Shown: one piece after another, positions 26,600 to 35,848 of the stretch | Numbering within the stretch: the first letter of the stretch is position 1 | How the letters are laid out: each line of letters begins with the position of its first letter | From: an uncultured Fluviicola sp. | Lineage (GTDB): Bacteria; Bacteroidota; Bacteroidia; Flavobacteriales; Crocinitomicaceae | Direction: 5' to 3' | NCBI RefSeq assembly: GCF_946478805.1 | Contig: NZ_CAMLDC010000006.1 | Span: 179,214-243,213 of the forward strand | DNA length: 64,000 bases | Notes under the pieces: model-generated | The model's input: only the letters and a program-made list of their open reading frames with translations | Databases searched by the model: none | Told to the model about the DNA's origin: nothing | Program-made: the position numbers and the translations under genes

Positions 26600-28924
26600 C
26601 TATTTGAATAGCTGCACAAATCCTTGTCCTTCGAACAATTCATCTTGTGCACCCTTTGCGGTGTACTTGTAAAAATAAACACCTTCATTTACCAGGTTTC
26701 CACCTGAATCCTTCCCATCCCAACTGAATGGTACTGCACTTGAAATATAAACGGGATTTCCCCAGCGATTCACTACCGTCACGTTCAATTCCTTGATATT
26801 CAATAATTCGAATGTAAAGAAGTCATTTACATGATCTCCATTTGGCGTAAAAATGTTCGGAGCCTTGATATCAACCGGAACAATAACCGGTGGAATCGGT
26901 GGAACAGGAGGAGGAAGAACAACTACCGTAACAAATGCCGTATCCGTACAGTTTCCATTGATTGCAACCAAAATTACGTTATACGACCCGACAGAATCAT
27001 ATACCTGATTCTGAGAAGACAGATCTGTTGTGGAATTTGTGTTTCCATTTCCAAAATACCAATCAAAATCATTCGAATTCGAACTTCCGTTGGTGAAAGT
27101 AACTGATAAAGGACCATATCCGGAAGTTGGATTTGCAGAAACTTGTGCTGTCGGGGGATTTAAGGTCGTTACCAAAACAGAATCTGTTCTATGGCAACCT
27201 TGGTTTTCAACATCAATGTAATACCAGCCTGCACCTAAATTCTGCCAAACAGATGCGTTGATCTCATTCGGATTATTAGCTCCGGGACCATTCCAGGTGT
27301 AAATCGGTTGTCCTACGAACGGACCGTGTAACAAAGTATAAACGGCTCCATCATTAACTCCACAATCCGTTGGTTGAGCTGCAACCGTATCAAATCCCCA
27401 AGGCATTGCCGTAATGGATACATTAACAGAATCACGAAGAATACATCCTGATCCGCTCGGACTGACTGCAGAGACAGTGTACCAACCGGAAGTTGCAGGA
27501 GTGATCGTCGGGGTTGTTACCCCCGTTTCCCATGTGAAATTCGGATTCGGATAATTTGCTGTTGCCGTAATTGTTTCCGGTTCATTTTCACAAAAAGTCA
27601 CGTTCGGTCCCGCGCTGATCTGAGACGGATCGTAAGTGATCACAATTGTATCTGATTGCGGACAAACCGTATTGAAGGTAATATTGTCAATTGCAAAGTC
27701 ATTATTCCCGCTCGAAACCTGTGCTACGATACTGATTGTAGCAGAAGTACTACTTCCTGAATTCCAGGGCTGAATAAATTGTTGCCAGTTACAAGATAAA
27801 AGTGTCGGGCTAAATACCGGTCCGATTTGAACACCGTCAATAAAGAATTGCAAGACCGCCACATTGGACTGTGTGATATTCTCCACACTGGTTACCCATG
27901 CAGAAAACGAATAATCGGTACTTGGATCTACGGCAATTGTTTGCGACCAAACCGTTGTATTCGGAACATTCGACCCGTTTACGACCAACATATTTCCAGG
28001 CCCTGTCGTTCCTAAATCACTGCACGCTCCAAAATTATTGTGCACCAGGTTAGGACTTGTTGTAATGGCGTAAGTACCCGGGTTCGTTAACAAACCGAAG
28101 CTTCCTCCTGTTCCGGGACCATAACCTGTTGTGAAATCTGTATTTCCGGATTCGAAATCGCCGTTTACAACTAAATTCTGTGTATAGTTTGCCACGTTCA
28201 GGATCAAAGTAGTCGGAGAAGTAATGGTTACACTCGACTGATTTCCGGGAGCAATATTCCAATTATAGTAATCGTAACCTGCAGGAACAGTATATGTAAT
28301 AGACGCTCCCGGACAAAGCATAGTGTCATTTCCCAAATTCAACGGAGGGTACTGGCTGCAAGGAGATGTGGAACAACATTCAAAAATCATGGAATCAATA
28401 ATCAGTCCGCAACCCGGACCAGGACGATTGTAATTAAAGGAGATACTTGTAATTGAGCCGTTCCATTCAACCCATCCACTCGAATTATCCATATTGGAAT
28501 TTACCTGTGTAGAGTTTCCCGGGTTAGAAAGATGACCCACCACGTCTGTCAAACCGTCGTATGCCGGAGAAATTGCATTCAAATACTCATTCTGTCCTCC
28601 GTCCAAATCAGTAAATTGAATGCGTACGTTGCATACGGGTTGCGAGAAGGTGATTGTAATAGGAATACTTAATGATGGATCGAAAATAGCTGCCGGCGTT
28701 ACCATCCCAGTTGTATAATTAGGATCCCCCGCGGCAGAAATATTCCTGAATCCCAGAGGAGAAGTAATTGTATAGCTTACCGGACCACTACAAGTATTGA
28801 AAGACGGACTCGTTGCAGAGGTAACTGAACTTGTAGAAATCCAACCTAAATTATCCGAAGCAATCTGGGCATTTGAAATGTGAGTGAAACTCACTAATAA
28901 GATGATTAAGGAGAGCGTTTTCAT
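26600..28924 (-). CDS. T9SS-exported surface protein with PKD domain and gliding-motility C-terminal domain
   Basis: A 774-residue surface protein. A signal peptide (MKTLSLIILLVSFTHISNA) is followed by a beta-sandwich that resembles carbohydrate-binding or proprotein modules (residues 30-185), Ig-like segments beginning CSQYPPLNLGNDTMLCPG (about 190), a lectin-like part around NLVVNGDFESG (about 250), and a PKD domain with FTNGSSNSNDFDWYFGNGN (about 610-680). The end, APNIFTPNGDHVNDFF to the C-terminus, is a classic gliding-motility-associated C-terminal domain (CHU_C) used as a T9SS export signal. It is likely an adhesin or matrix protein; the ligand is unknown. Confidence 0.9.
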   Translation of the reverse strand: MKTLSLIILLVSFTHISNAQIASDNLGWISTSSVTSATSPSFNTCSGPVSYTITSPLGFRNISAAGDPNYTTGMVTPAAIFDPSLSIPITITFSQPVCNVRIQFTDLDGGQNEYLNAISPAYDGLTDVVGHLSNPGNSTQVNSNMDNSSGWVEWNGSITSISFNYNRPGPGCGLIIDSMIFECCSTSPCSQYPPLNLGNDTMLCPGASITYTVPAGYDYYNWNIAPGNQSSVTITSPTTLILNVANYTQNLVVNGDFESGNTDFTTGYGPGTGGSFGLLTNPGTYAITTSPNLVHNNFGACSDLGTTGPGNMLVVNGSNVPNTTVWSQTIAVDPSTDYSFSAWVTSVENITQSNVAVLQFFIDGVQIGPVFSPTLLSCNWQQFIQPWNSGSSTSATISIVAQVSSGNNDFAIDNITFNTVCPQSDTIVITYDPSQISAGPNVTFCENEPETITATANYPNPNFTWETGVTTPTITPATSGWYTVSAVSPSGSGCILRDSVNVSITAMPWGFDTVAAQPTDCGVNDGAVYTLLHGPFVGQPIYTWNGPGANNPNEINASVWQNLGAGWYYIDVENQGCHRTDSVLVTTLNPPTAQVSANPTSGYGPLSVTFTNGSSNSNDFDWYFGNGNTNSTTDLSSQNQVYDSVGSYNVILVAINGNCTDTAFVTVVVLPPPVPPIPPVIVPVDIKAPNIFTPNGDHVNDFFTFELLNIKELNVTVVNRWGNPVYISSAVPFSWDGKDSGGNLVNEGVYFYKYTAKGAQDELFEGQGFVQLFK

Positions 28925-29001
28925 ATTAACGAATCTAAACGTAAATCAATCGATGTAAAAGAATATAGCGATACGATACCACATTTTACACCATTTTTTT
29001 T

Positions 29002-29024
29002 CTTCATAGTACAAATCTATGAAG
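29002..29024. repeat. Perfect 8-base inverted repeat in the promoter region
   Basis: CTTCATAG and CTATGAAG around the loop TACAAAT, in the 229-base gap between the surface-protein gene and the helicase gene. It may be an operator for either divergent gene. The flanking T tract is upstream on the plus strand, so it does not look like a terminator of either gene. Confidence 0.35.
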
Positions 29025-29140
29025 ACTAAACGGATATAGTAACTATTTAGTTGCGTGGAAAATCTTTTTTTTTGGTTTTTAACATTTTATTAAGAAAATA
29101 TCTACTCACTAAAAAGCATCCTCGCTTGAATAAGATTAAC

Positions 29141-29148
29141 TAACTTTG
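29141..29148 (+). promoter_or_regulatory. Candidate -7 box of the helicase gene
   Basis: TAACTTTG matches TAnnTTTG exactly and ends five bases before the ATG at 29154. Transcription would then begin at or very near the start codon, giving a leaderless mRNA. No good -33 TTG is found. Confidence 0.4.
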
Positions 29149-29153
29149 CAACT

Positions 29154-30392
29154 ATGAAATTCAATGAATTAGGATTAAACGATTTGGTCCTTGAAGCCAT
29201 TCATCACATGGGCTTCGAAAATGCAACTCCAATCCAACAGTTTTCCATTCCAGAAATCCTTGCCGGTAGTGATCTACTTGCTTGTGCACAAACCGGAACA
29301 GGTAAGACCGCCGCATTCATTCTTCCTATTTTGCATAAGCTGACAGGAAAGGAAGATGCTTCCATAAATACACTGATCCTGGTTCCTACCAGGGAACTTG
29401 CCATTCAGATAGAACAAGAAATACAAGGCCTGTCCTATTTTGTTTCGGTTGGTTCCGTTGCGATCTACGGTGGTGGCGACGGCACCCGTTGGGAAGAACA
29501 AAAAAACGCATTAGTTGAAGGAACGGATATCATCGTTGCTACTCCGGGAAAATTACTTTCTCACATCATGCAGGGTTATGTCGATTTTTCTCAACTGGAG
29601 CATTTGATCCTGGATGAAGCGGACAAGATGTTGGACATGGGTTTCTCGGATGACATCGAGCGAATCATTTCCCATCTTCCCAAAAAGAGACAAACTTTAC
29701 TTTTCAGTGCTACCATGCCATCGAAAATTAAAAATCTGGCATCGAAGATTCTAATCCATCCAAAAGAGATTGCCCTTTCCATTTCGAAACCGGCAGCCGG
29801 AGTTACACAAAATGTGATTCTTTGCTTTGATGAACAGAAGAATAAAGTACTTGATTTTATTTTGAAAGAACGCGCCAACTACGATAGCATTATCATTTTC
29901 ACTTCAGCTAAAAGCAAAGTGCATGAAATTGTTTATGCTCTGAGAAAGGCGGGTTATAAGAACACGCAAGGTGTTTCTTCAAACCTGGAACAGGAAGAGC
30001 GCGAAGAGGTGTTGAGAGGATTCAGGTCCAAACGCACACGTATTTTGGTTGCAACGGATGTAATGAGTCGTGGAATCGATATCAAAGAAATCAATCTGGT
30101 AATCAATTATGATGCTCCCAGAGATGCCGAAGATTACGTTCACCGGATTGGTAGAACAGCGCGTGCAAACACAAAAGGAGAGGCATATACATTGATCAAT
30201 CAGAAAGATATGCCTAAACTTTCACGTATCGAACGATTGATTGAAATGGAGATCCAGCGCGTTGCTATTCCTGAAGAATTAGGAGCAACTCCTGAATGGA
30301 AAACTTCCGGTTCGGGTTCGAATCATTCCTCCGGTGGAAAAAACAAGAATCGCAATAAGAAAAAATATTACGGGAAGAAGAAGGCGGATTAA
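29154..30392 (+). CDS. DEAD-box ATP-dependent RNA helicase
   Basis: A 412-residue cytosolic RNA helicase of RhlE type. Motifs are in order: Q motif (GFENATPIQQFSIP, about residue 20), Walker A AQTGTGKT (about 45), PTRELA (about 79), TPGK, DEAD in LILDEADKM (about 153), SAT (about 185), then the second domain with ATDVMSRGIDI and HRIGRTAR (about 330-345). The Lys/Arg/Asn-rich tail (from about 390) is a nonspecific RNA-binding extension. Such helicases unwind RNA during ribosome assembly or cold adaptation. It is a single gene convergent with a hypothetical gene. Confidence 0.93.
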   Translation: MKFNELGLNDLVLEAIHHMGFENATPIQQFSIPEILAGSDLLACAQTGTGKTAAFILPILHKLTGKEDASINTLILVPTRELAIQIEQEIQGLSYFVSVGSVAIYGGGDGTRWEEQKNALVEGTDIIVATPGKLLSHIMQGYVDFSQLEHLILDEADKMLDMGFSDDIERIISHLPKKRQTLLFSATMPSKIKNLASKILIHPKEIALSISKPAAGVTQNVILCFDEQKNKVLDFILKERANYDSIIIFTSAKSKVHEIVYALRKAGYKNTQGVSSNLEQEEREEVLRGFRSKRTRILVATDVMSRGIDIKEINLVINYDAPRDAEDYVHRIGRTARANTKGEAYTLINQKDMPKLSRIERLIEMEIQRVAIPEELGATPEWKTSGSGSNHSSGGKNKNRNKKKYYGKKKAD

Positions 30393-30423
30393 TTCAGTCA
30401 CATTAAGAGTGGTGGTTTATTCG

Positions 30424-30951
30424 TTATACGAATATGACCACTTCTCCACTTTCCGCATTGCGAACCCGTTCTGAATACCCTTTGAAAAAGTAAGGGATAT
30501 TATCCTCCTCACCATTCACGATACGGTTTTTCACCTTTCCAAATGTCAAAATGGAAATCTCAAAATTGGGGAGTCCTGTTTTTAATACAGGTTGTTCCGA
30601 ACCATCTTCCCAAAAGTAAATGCCCCCAAAGTTCCGTCTGGCAACTTCCAGAATATACGATCCTGCTTGTGCACAGAAGTCATCAATCATTTCTTCATCC
30701 GAAAGATCCGAAAAATCTGAAAAATCCTCAATCAAACTGTCCAATACGTTCAAACTTCTGATCGAATAATCAAATGCTCCGTCATATTTGGAATTAAATG
30801 CACGTACAATTTTTTCAGCGTTCGCGGTTGCTCTACTGATAAACTCCTGTTGTATTTTATCAAAGATATCTTCCCCTGAATCGATTGTGATTGGTGGTTC
30901 TTCGTCTTTGACTTCGACTTTTCTGTACTTGAAAAATTCAAACAATTTCAT
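30424..30951 (-). CDS. Small protein of unknown function
   Basis: A 175-residue cytosolic protein without signal or membrane segments. It is acidic in the first half (VEVKDEEPPITIDSGED) and contains a helix-rich middle with LDSLIEDFSDFSDLSDEEMIDDF at about residues 70-92 (a shorter form, LIEDFSDFSDLSDEE, shows the acidic repeat) and a beta-rich end (GGIYFWEDG, NFEISILTFGKV, IPYFFKGYSERV). I do not recognise the family; the layout recalls small immunity-like or DUF-type proteins of Bacteroidota, but that is a guess. It is convergent with the helicase gene, and a weak hairpin (30413-30442) lies at the junction. Confidence 0.7.
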   Translation of the reverse strand: MKLFEFFKYRKVEVKDEEPPITIDSGEDIFDKIQQEFISRATANAEKIVRAFNSKYDGAFDYSIRSLNVLDSLIEDFSDFSDLSDEEMIDDFCAQAGSYILEVARRNFGGIYFWEDGSEQPVLKTGLPNFEISILTFGKVKNRIVNGEEDNIPYFFKGYSERVRNAESGEVVIFV

Positions 30952-31085
30952 GTAACAATTTTCTGATTAGATGTGTAGCGTAGTTCTGAATGCAAAAATA
31001 CAACTTTTTTAATCATCCTTATTGTCAAAGCTTATTTGTATCAAATTATTTTTCAACGATTGTTCATAACACAATTGTGTGTTTT

Positions 31086-34031
31086 TTAATCCATATAACG
31101 AACGTCTTCCCGATAGGGGATTTTCTCTATTTTCCGAACATCAATAGTCACATGTCCGAACTCTTCCGAAACCTTACCGTAGATGGCATAAATACCTTTT
31201 CCACGAAATGGATACTTCAATGCAACATCCTGAAATTGAACTGTATCCAATTGCTCACCTTCCGCATCGAACAAAGTCCCGAAATGCACAATCTGGTTTT
31301 TAGCACTCACAATCCGTTTCACAGTAACCAAGTATCCATATGTCACTATCTCCCGATTCACATGATCCATCAGGTTCCTTGCCAAGACATGATCGCTTGG
31401 TCTTTCTTTCAAGATGTCAAATGGATTACAGAGCGGAAACTCCAACAACTCCATGTGCTCAAAAACTTCTTCAAAATCAGTTTCCTGCAGCTCCGGAAAT
31501 ACAAATTCACGGCGCTCCTGTAAAAACAACTGGGATTGTGTTGTTGATTTCACCAAGACTTTATGAAAGTTCAAATGTGCGTTCCACATCAGTTCTTTTT
31601 TCGGAATCCCGAATGAACGCAGTGCTCCAATCCGGATCAACAAAAGTAATTGTTCCAGTGGAAGTGCAATCCGGTGCAACAAATCATTAAATCCATTGAA
31701 TTCACCACCCGAATTCCGTTCCTGGACCAACCGCTGAAGATGTTTCAATTCAATCCCTGCAATGTGCTGGAATCCCAGGTAAATAGTTGTTCCATCAATG
31801 ATTGTTTCCGCGCAACTGTGATTGATACACGGAGCTTCAACCGTTGCTCCTAATTTCTTAGCTTCCAACACATATACTTCCGTCCGATAAAATCCACCAA
31901 AATTATTGATTGTCGCAACCATGTATTCCAACGGATAATAAGCTTTCAGATATAAACATTGGTAACTTTCCACTGCATACGAAGCCGAATGTCCTTTGGA
32001 AAAAGCATAACCTGCAAAACTTTCAATCTGACGCCATATTTCCTGAATATCCTTTTCCGAATGTCCGCGCTGTCTTGAATTTTCAAAAAACTTCGTCTGC
32101 ACCAATAAAAATTCATCACGGGATCTGAATTTACCTGACATTCCTCTTCTCAACACATCCGATTCAGCCAGGTCCAATCCCCCAAACTGATTCGCCACTT
32201 TGATCACATCTTCCTGGTAAACCATCACGCCATAAGTATCCGGCATGATATCCAATAAAACCGGATGAGCTTCTTTGATCCGTTCCGGATTCCGATGTCT
32301 CAAAATATACTCCCGCATCATTCCTGAAGAAGCCACACCAGGCCGGATGATCGAACTTGCAGCAACCAATTCCAGATAGGTGTTGGTTTGTAATTTGATC
32401 AGCAGCATGCGCATTCCCGGAGATTCGACATAAAAACAACCGATTGCTTTTGCTTCCTGCAGCAATCTGTTGATTCGATTATCCGCAATAAATCTTCGCA
32501 CATCGTGAATGTCATGAGGAGGGTTTTCGGGTTGATTGTACGCGATAATATCCAAGGTATCCCGAATTTTACCTAAGCCCCTTTGTGAAAGGATATCAAA
32601 CTTATACAAACCTACATCTTCCGCTTCGATCATTGAAAATTGGGTGGTCTTATATCCTTTCGATGTCAAAAATGTGGACGTAAAGTAGTTGATCGGCTTT
32701 TCACTGATAATCATTCCTCCTGCATGAACGCTCAAATGGGAAGGAAGTCCGGCAATGAGTCCGCTATACTTCAAGACTAATTCCTGGATCGGATCATTCT
32801 TCCGCAATCCGTTTTTATCTCCCGAAAGCACATCTATATCCGTTTTGGGCAAACCGAACACTTTCCCCAACTCACGGATAGTCGCTTTGTATTGAAAGGT
32901 ATTGTAAGTACAAATGAGTGCTGTGTTCTCAAATCGATCAAAGATGTATTGTATCACATCATCCCGATCCCGCCAGGAAAAATCAATGTCAAAATCGGGG
33001 GGATTCTGTCGGTATAAATTGATGAACCGTTCAAAATACAAGTCCAGTTCGAGCGGATCGACATCTGTAATTCCCAACAAATAAGCAACCAGGCTATTTG
33101 CTCCGCTTCCTCTTCCAACATAGTAATAACCCTTCGATTTCGCATAGGAAATAATGTCCCATGCAATCAAAAAGTAAGTGATGTAGTTTTTCTCACTGAT
33201 GACTTTGATTTCCTTGTCGATCCGTTGTTGAATTTCCGGTGTGCTGTTGTCGTACCGGTGTTTCAATCCTTCGTCACAAAGCGAACGGATAAGTTCCAGG
33301 TCCTTTTCCCTGGAATCACCGTAGAAAGCCAAATTCTGGGAAGTTACTTGGGGAGCGAATTCAAATTCAATGGAACATTTTTCCAGGATTTTTTCTGAAT
33401 GAAGCACCATGTATCCGAACTCTTCATAGTTCTCCAATAAGTTTGTCCGTGATAAAAACAGTGCGTCTTCCCTGCTCTGATCTTCGGGAGCTAATCTTGA
33501 AAGCAACACATTCTGGTCAATCGCACGCAACAGGCGATGGGTATTGAAATCGCGTTTTGAACGAAAAGTCATGGACGGTAGTGCCACATATTTATCCCAA
33601 CTTGCAGACCCGTTCATCCGAAAACGGTTTAATTGATAGGCAGCTACTCCTATAAACTCATACACTTCCAAACTTTCCGGTTCTTTTCCCCAAGGGTAAA
33701 AAACCAGGCAATTCTCAAATTTTGGAGCTTTCGCCGGAAAAGGCTTTTCTTCATGTGTGTGTTTACTCAGGAACCTGTTTATCTCCAAAAAACCTTCATT
33801 GTTCTTTGCCAAAACCACGTAGCAACACGAAATTCCATTCCGAAAATCAACTCCAACAACCGGAACACGGCCGTTTTCCTTACTGTACCGCACAAAATTC
33901 AAAACCCCGGAAGTATTATTAATATCTGTCAAAGCGATCCGTTCATATCCGGCATTTGCTCCCCATTGAACCAATTCTTCCGGGTTCACCATTCCATACT
34001 TCAAGCTGTAACACGAATGATTGTTTAACAT
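31086..34031 (-). CDS. Short DnaE-type DNA polymerase III alpha subunit, probably error-prone
   Basis: A 981-residue C-family polymerase, shorter than replicative DnaE (about 1160 or more). The N-terminal PHP domain starts NNHSCYSLKYG and LTDINNTSG; the second metal His of active PHP (HxH) is replaced (HSC), so proofreading is unlikely. The polymerase domain has YYVGRGSGANSLVAYLLG (about residue 305) and the catalytic acidic motif PDFDIDFSWRDRDD (about 344). The helix-hairpin-helix region follows, then a short OB part near the end (IVTYGYLVTVKRIVS). It lies downstream of dinB on the same strand, the pairing seen in mutagenic translesion cassettes. Role in damage tolerance is inferred from this pairing and its length. 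Confidence 0.88.
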   Translation of the reverse strand: MLNNHSCYSLKYGMVNPEELVQWGANAGYERIALTDINNTSGVLNFVRYSKENGRVPVVGVDFRNGISCCYVVLAKNNEGFLEINRFLSKHTHEEKPFPAKAPKFENCLVFYPWGKEPESLEVYEFIGVAAYQLNRFRMNGSASWDKYVALPSMTFRSKRDFNTHRLLRAIDQNVLLSRLAPEDQSREDALFLSRTNLLENYEEFGYMVLHSEKILEKCSIEFEFAPQVTSQNLAFYGDSREKDLELIRSLCDEGLKHRYDNSTPEIQQRIDKEIKVISEKNYITYFLIAWDIISYAKSKGYYYVGRGSGANSLVAYLLGITDVDPLELDLYFERFINLYRQNPPDFDIDFSWRDRDDVIQYIFDRFENTALICTYNTFQYKATIRELGKVFGLPKTDIDVLSGDKNGLRKNDPIQELVLKYSGLIAGLPSHLSVHAGGMIISEKPINYFTSTFLTSKGYKTTQFSMIEAEDVGLYKFDILSQRGLGKIRDTLDIIAYNQPENPPHDIHDVRRFIADNRINRLLQEAKAIGCFYVESPGMRMLLIKLQTNTYLELVAASSIIRPGVASSGMMREYILRHRNPERIKEAHPVLLDIMPDTYGVMVYQEDVIKVANQFGGLDLAESDVLRRGMSGKFRSRDEFLLVQTKFFENSRQRGHSEKDIQEIWRQIESFAGYAFSKGHSASYAVESYQCLYLKAYYPLEYMVATINNFGGFYRTEVYVLEAKKLGATVEAPCINHSCAETIIDGTTIYLGFQHIAGIELKHLQRLVQERNSGGEFNGFNDLLHRIALPLEQLLLLIRIGALRSFGIPKKELMWNAHLNFHKVLVKSTTQSQLFLQERREFVFPELQETDFEEVFEHMELLEFPLCNPFDILKERPSDHVLARNLMDHVNREIVTYGYLVTVKRIVSAKNQIVHFGTLFDAEGEQLDTVQFQDVALKYPFRGKGIYAIYGKVSEEFGHVTIDVRKIEKIPYREDVRYMD

Positions 34032-34046
34032 CTTTAATTAATTACG

Positions 34047-34064
34047 TCCCGATAGCTATCGGGA
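34047..34064. repeat. Perfect palindrome upstream of dnaE
   Basis: TCCCGATAGCTATCGGGA is an 18-base perfect palindrome, 15 bases before the dnaE start codon. I recall this kind of short palindrome as a dispersed repeat in Bacteroidota genomes; copy number elsewhere in this genome cannot be seen. It could hinder ribosome access to dnaE if it lies in the transcript. Confidence 0.6.
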
Positions 34065-34167
34065 TCCTTTTACCAATAAGAAACCAAATTCCTGATGTCA
34101 CCCTTACTGTACCTTCTCCCTCGATCCGGCAGTAGCTATGACATCAGAAATCCGATTTTCAATTATT

Positions 34168-34253
34168 TTCAATCATTTCCCTCCGTTCATCTGCGCTATA
34201 GGTGGGAGGTGTAGATGGTAGGTTAGGACTCTGAACAGAGGGAAACAATTGAA
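34168..34253. repeat. 22-base imperfect inverted repeat with 42-base loop
   Basis: The left arm at 34168-34189 and the right arm at 34232-34253 match in 19 of 22 positions, with the core TTTCCCTC.GTTCA paired to TGAAC.GAGGGAAA. Transcribed from either strand it would form a long stem. It is too large for a simple intrinsic terminator and has no T run. Confidence 0.65.
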
Positions 34254-34497
34254 TTGATTTATCTATTGGTTAGGTTTTCATTGGTTATCTTTTCTCATTT
34301 TAATTATTCATTTGTGAAAACCATCCCCCTCCGACCGGTTAGGTTTCAGTGGTAAGCGAAGGGGAATGATTTCCGTGATCGGGTTGGTTAGGGTTAAATC
34401 ATCCTGCTTTTCAGGGTGTTCTCCTTGTAGCTCAAACCTATTTGTTTTCGGATATTCGATAATTCCGTTCCCATTTTTCTTGTTTTCAGCAAAAATG

Positions 34498-35718
34498 TTA
34501 GACAATCCGGTTTGCAACTATTGTTGGAGTTTCTCCCCGAAAAGGATTGAAATGTCCGATACTCTTCACACGCATTCCTACAGCTCTTTGAATAGCCCGT
34601 TCTCCAAAGCGTTCCCGAATGTCGTCCATTGAATGATACAAGGTTGCCAATCGCGACCCTTCATCAAACAAACGCATCTGGTAATTTCCATGAACCAACT
34701 CACTCATTCGCACTCCAACCAAACGAACCAAAAGTCGTCGGTTGTGCAGCTTCTCAAACAGGTCCATCACAATCGGAATAATCTCGTGATCCGCGGCCGA
34801 ATAAGGGATTCGATGCTGCAAGGTTTTCGTTTGAAAGTCGGAATAGCGAATTTTTACGGTCACACAAGCACACACTTTCTTTCCTTTCCGCAACTGGAAT
34901 ACCAGGTTCTCTGCCAAAGCGAAAACAATGGCCCGCAACCGGACAACATCAATGGTATCCTGCTCAAAGGTCCGTTCACTGGAAATCGATTTCCGTTCGC
35001 TGTATTGGATCACCGGGCTCGTATCAATTCCCTGCGCTTTTTTCCAGATGGCGATTCCATTTTGCCCGAGCACACTTTCGAGCATTTCCACAGGCATTTG
35101 CTGAATGGTTCCTATCCGCTTCACCCCCAAACTGCAAAGCATTTGATAAGTTTTCAGTCCGACCATCGGAATTTTCTGCACTGAAAGCGGGTTCAGGAAT
35201 AATTTCTCCGCTCCATCGATGACGTTCATCTGATTATTGGGTTTCGCTTCTCCCGTCGCTATTTTTGAAACGGTCTTGTTCACCGACATTCCAAAGGAAA
35301 TTGGCAATCCCGTTTCACGTATGATCTTTTGACGCAATTCCCCCGCATATTTGTAGCATCCGAAAAAACGGTCCATCCCTGAAAGATCCATATAGAATTC
35401 ATCAATCGATGATTTTTCCACCAGTGGAACCGATTCCTGGATAATGTCTGTCACCATCCGTGAATACTTTGTGTAATTAGCCGAATTCCCACTGATGACA
35501 ATGGCTTCCGGGCAACGTTCTTTTGCCATTTTCATCGGCATGGCGGAATGGATTCCAAACCTCCGGGCTTCGTAGCTGCAACTCGCAACCACTCCACGGT
35601 CGGATGAACCTCCGATTAAAATCGGCAACCCATTCAGGCGGCTATCTTCCAAACGTTCACAGGAGACAAAAAAAGTATCCAAATCCATGTGAACGATACT
35701 GCGTTGTTGTTCGTTCAT
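34498..35718 (-). CDS. dinB: DNA polymerase IV (Y-family, DinB)
   Basis: A 406-residue translesion polymerase. Catalytic residues are intact: Asp in VHMDLDTFFVSCER (residues 9-22) and the Asp-Glu pair in SSIDEFYMDLSG (about residue 104). The steric region SYEARRFGIHSAMP, helix-hairpin-helix (PMVGLKTYQMLCSLGVKRIG) and little-finger domain (RTFEQDT and later) follow in normal order. Inactive ImuB proteins lack the acidic pair, so this is not ImuB. It precedes a short DnaE on the same strand, suggesting that both act at stalled forks. The promoter region upstream holds two AT-rich inverted repeats. Confidence 0.92.
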   Translation of the reverse strand: MNEQQRSIVHMDLDTFFVSCERLEDSRLNGLPILIGGSSDRGVVASCSYEARRFGIHSAMPMKMAKERCPEAIVISGNSANYTKYSRMVTDIIQESVPLVEKSSIDEFYMDLSGMDRFFGCYKYAGELRQKIIRETGLPISFGMSVNKTVSKIATGEAKPNNQMNVIDGAEKLFLNPLSVQKIPMVGLKTYQMLCSLGVKRIGTIQQMPVEMLESVLGQNGIAIWKKAQGIDTSPVIQYSERKSISSERTFEQDTIDVVRLRAIVFALAENLVFQLRKGKKVCACVTVKIRYSDFQTKTLQHRIPYSAADHEIIPIVMDLFEKLHNRRLLVRLVGVRMSELVHGNYQMRLFDEGSRLATLYHSMDDIRERFGERAIQRAVGMRVKSIGHFNPFRGETPTIVANRIV

Positions 35719-35813
35719 GTCTCGTATTTTTTAAATTTTACGACTGCATAACGTTTCCGAACAGCGAATCCTCTTGCAAAAAAGAGTACTTTTTATTAAC
35801 TTGGATCCGGAAT

Positions 35814-35848
35814 CAAAATTACACTTTTGATTATTTTAAAATCAATTA
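35814..35848 (-). promoter_or_regulatory. Candidate dinB promoter
   Basis: On the minus strand TTG near 35845 is followed after about 21 bases by TAATTTTG (35821-35814), an exact TAnnTTTG box, with a leader of about 90 bases to the dinB start at 35718. Confidence 0.45.

Larger units (their letters stand above)
34032..34497. other. Structured intergenic region between dinB and dnaE
   Basis: A 466-base gap with no convincing gene. It contains a perfect 18-base palindrome (TCCCGATAGCTATCGGGA, 34047-34064), a hairpin with stems CTGATGTCA/TGACATCAG and ACTG/CAGT (34092-34147), a 22-base imperfect inverted repeat (34168-34189 with 34232-34253), and four copies of GGTTAGG at 34221, 34268, 34337 and 34386. 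A TTG-started frame of 69 codons (34308-34517, minus strand) overlaps the dinB end but has no recognisable features. The region looks like a cluster of intergenic repeats, or a structured leader of dnaE. Confidence 0.7.

Noticed and set aside
34221..34392. CRISPR array or telomere-like repeat
   Set aside because: Repeats are only seven bases, unequally spaced, and no cas gene is present.
34308..34517. 69-codon minus-strand frame between dinB and dnaE
   Set aside because: Starts with TTG, overlaps the dinB end, and has no recognised motif or signal; it runs through the repeated GGTTAGG sequence.
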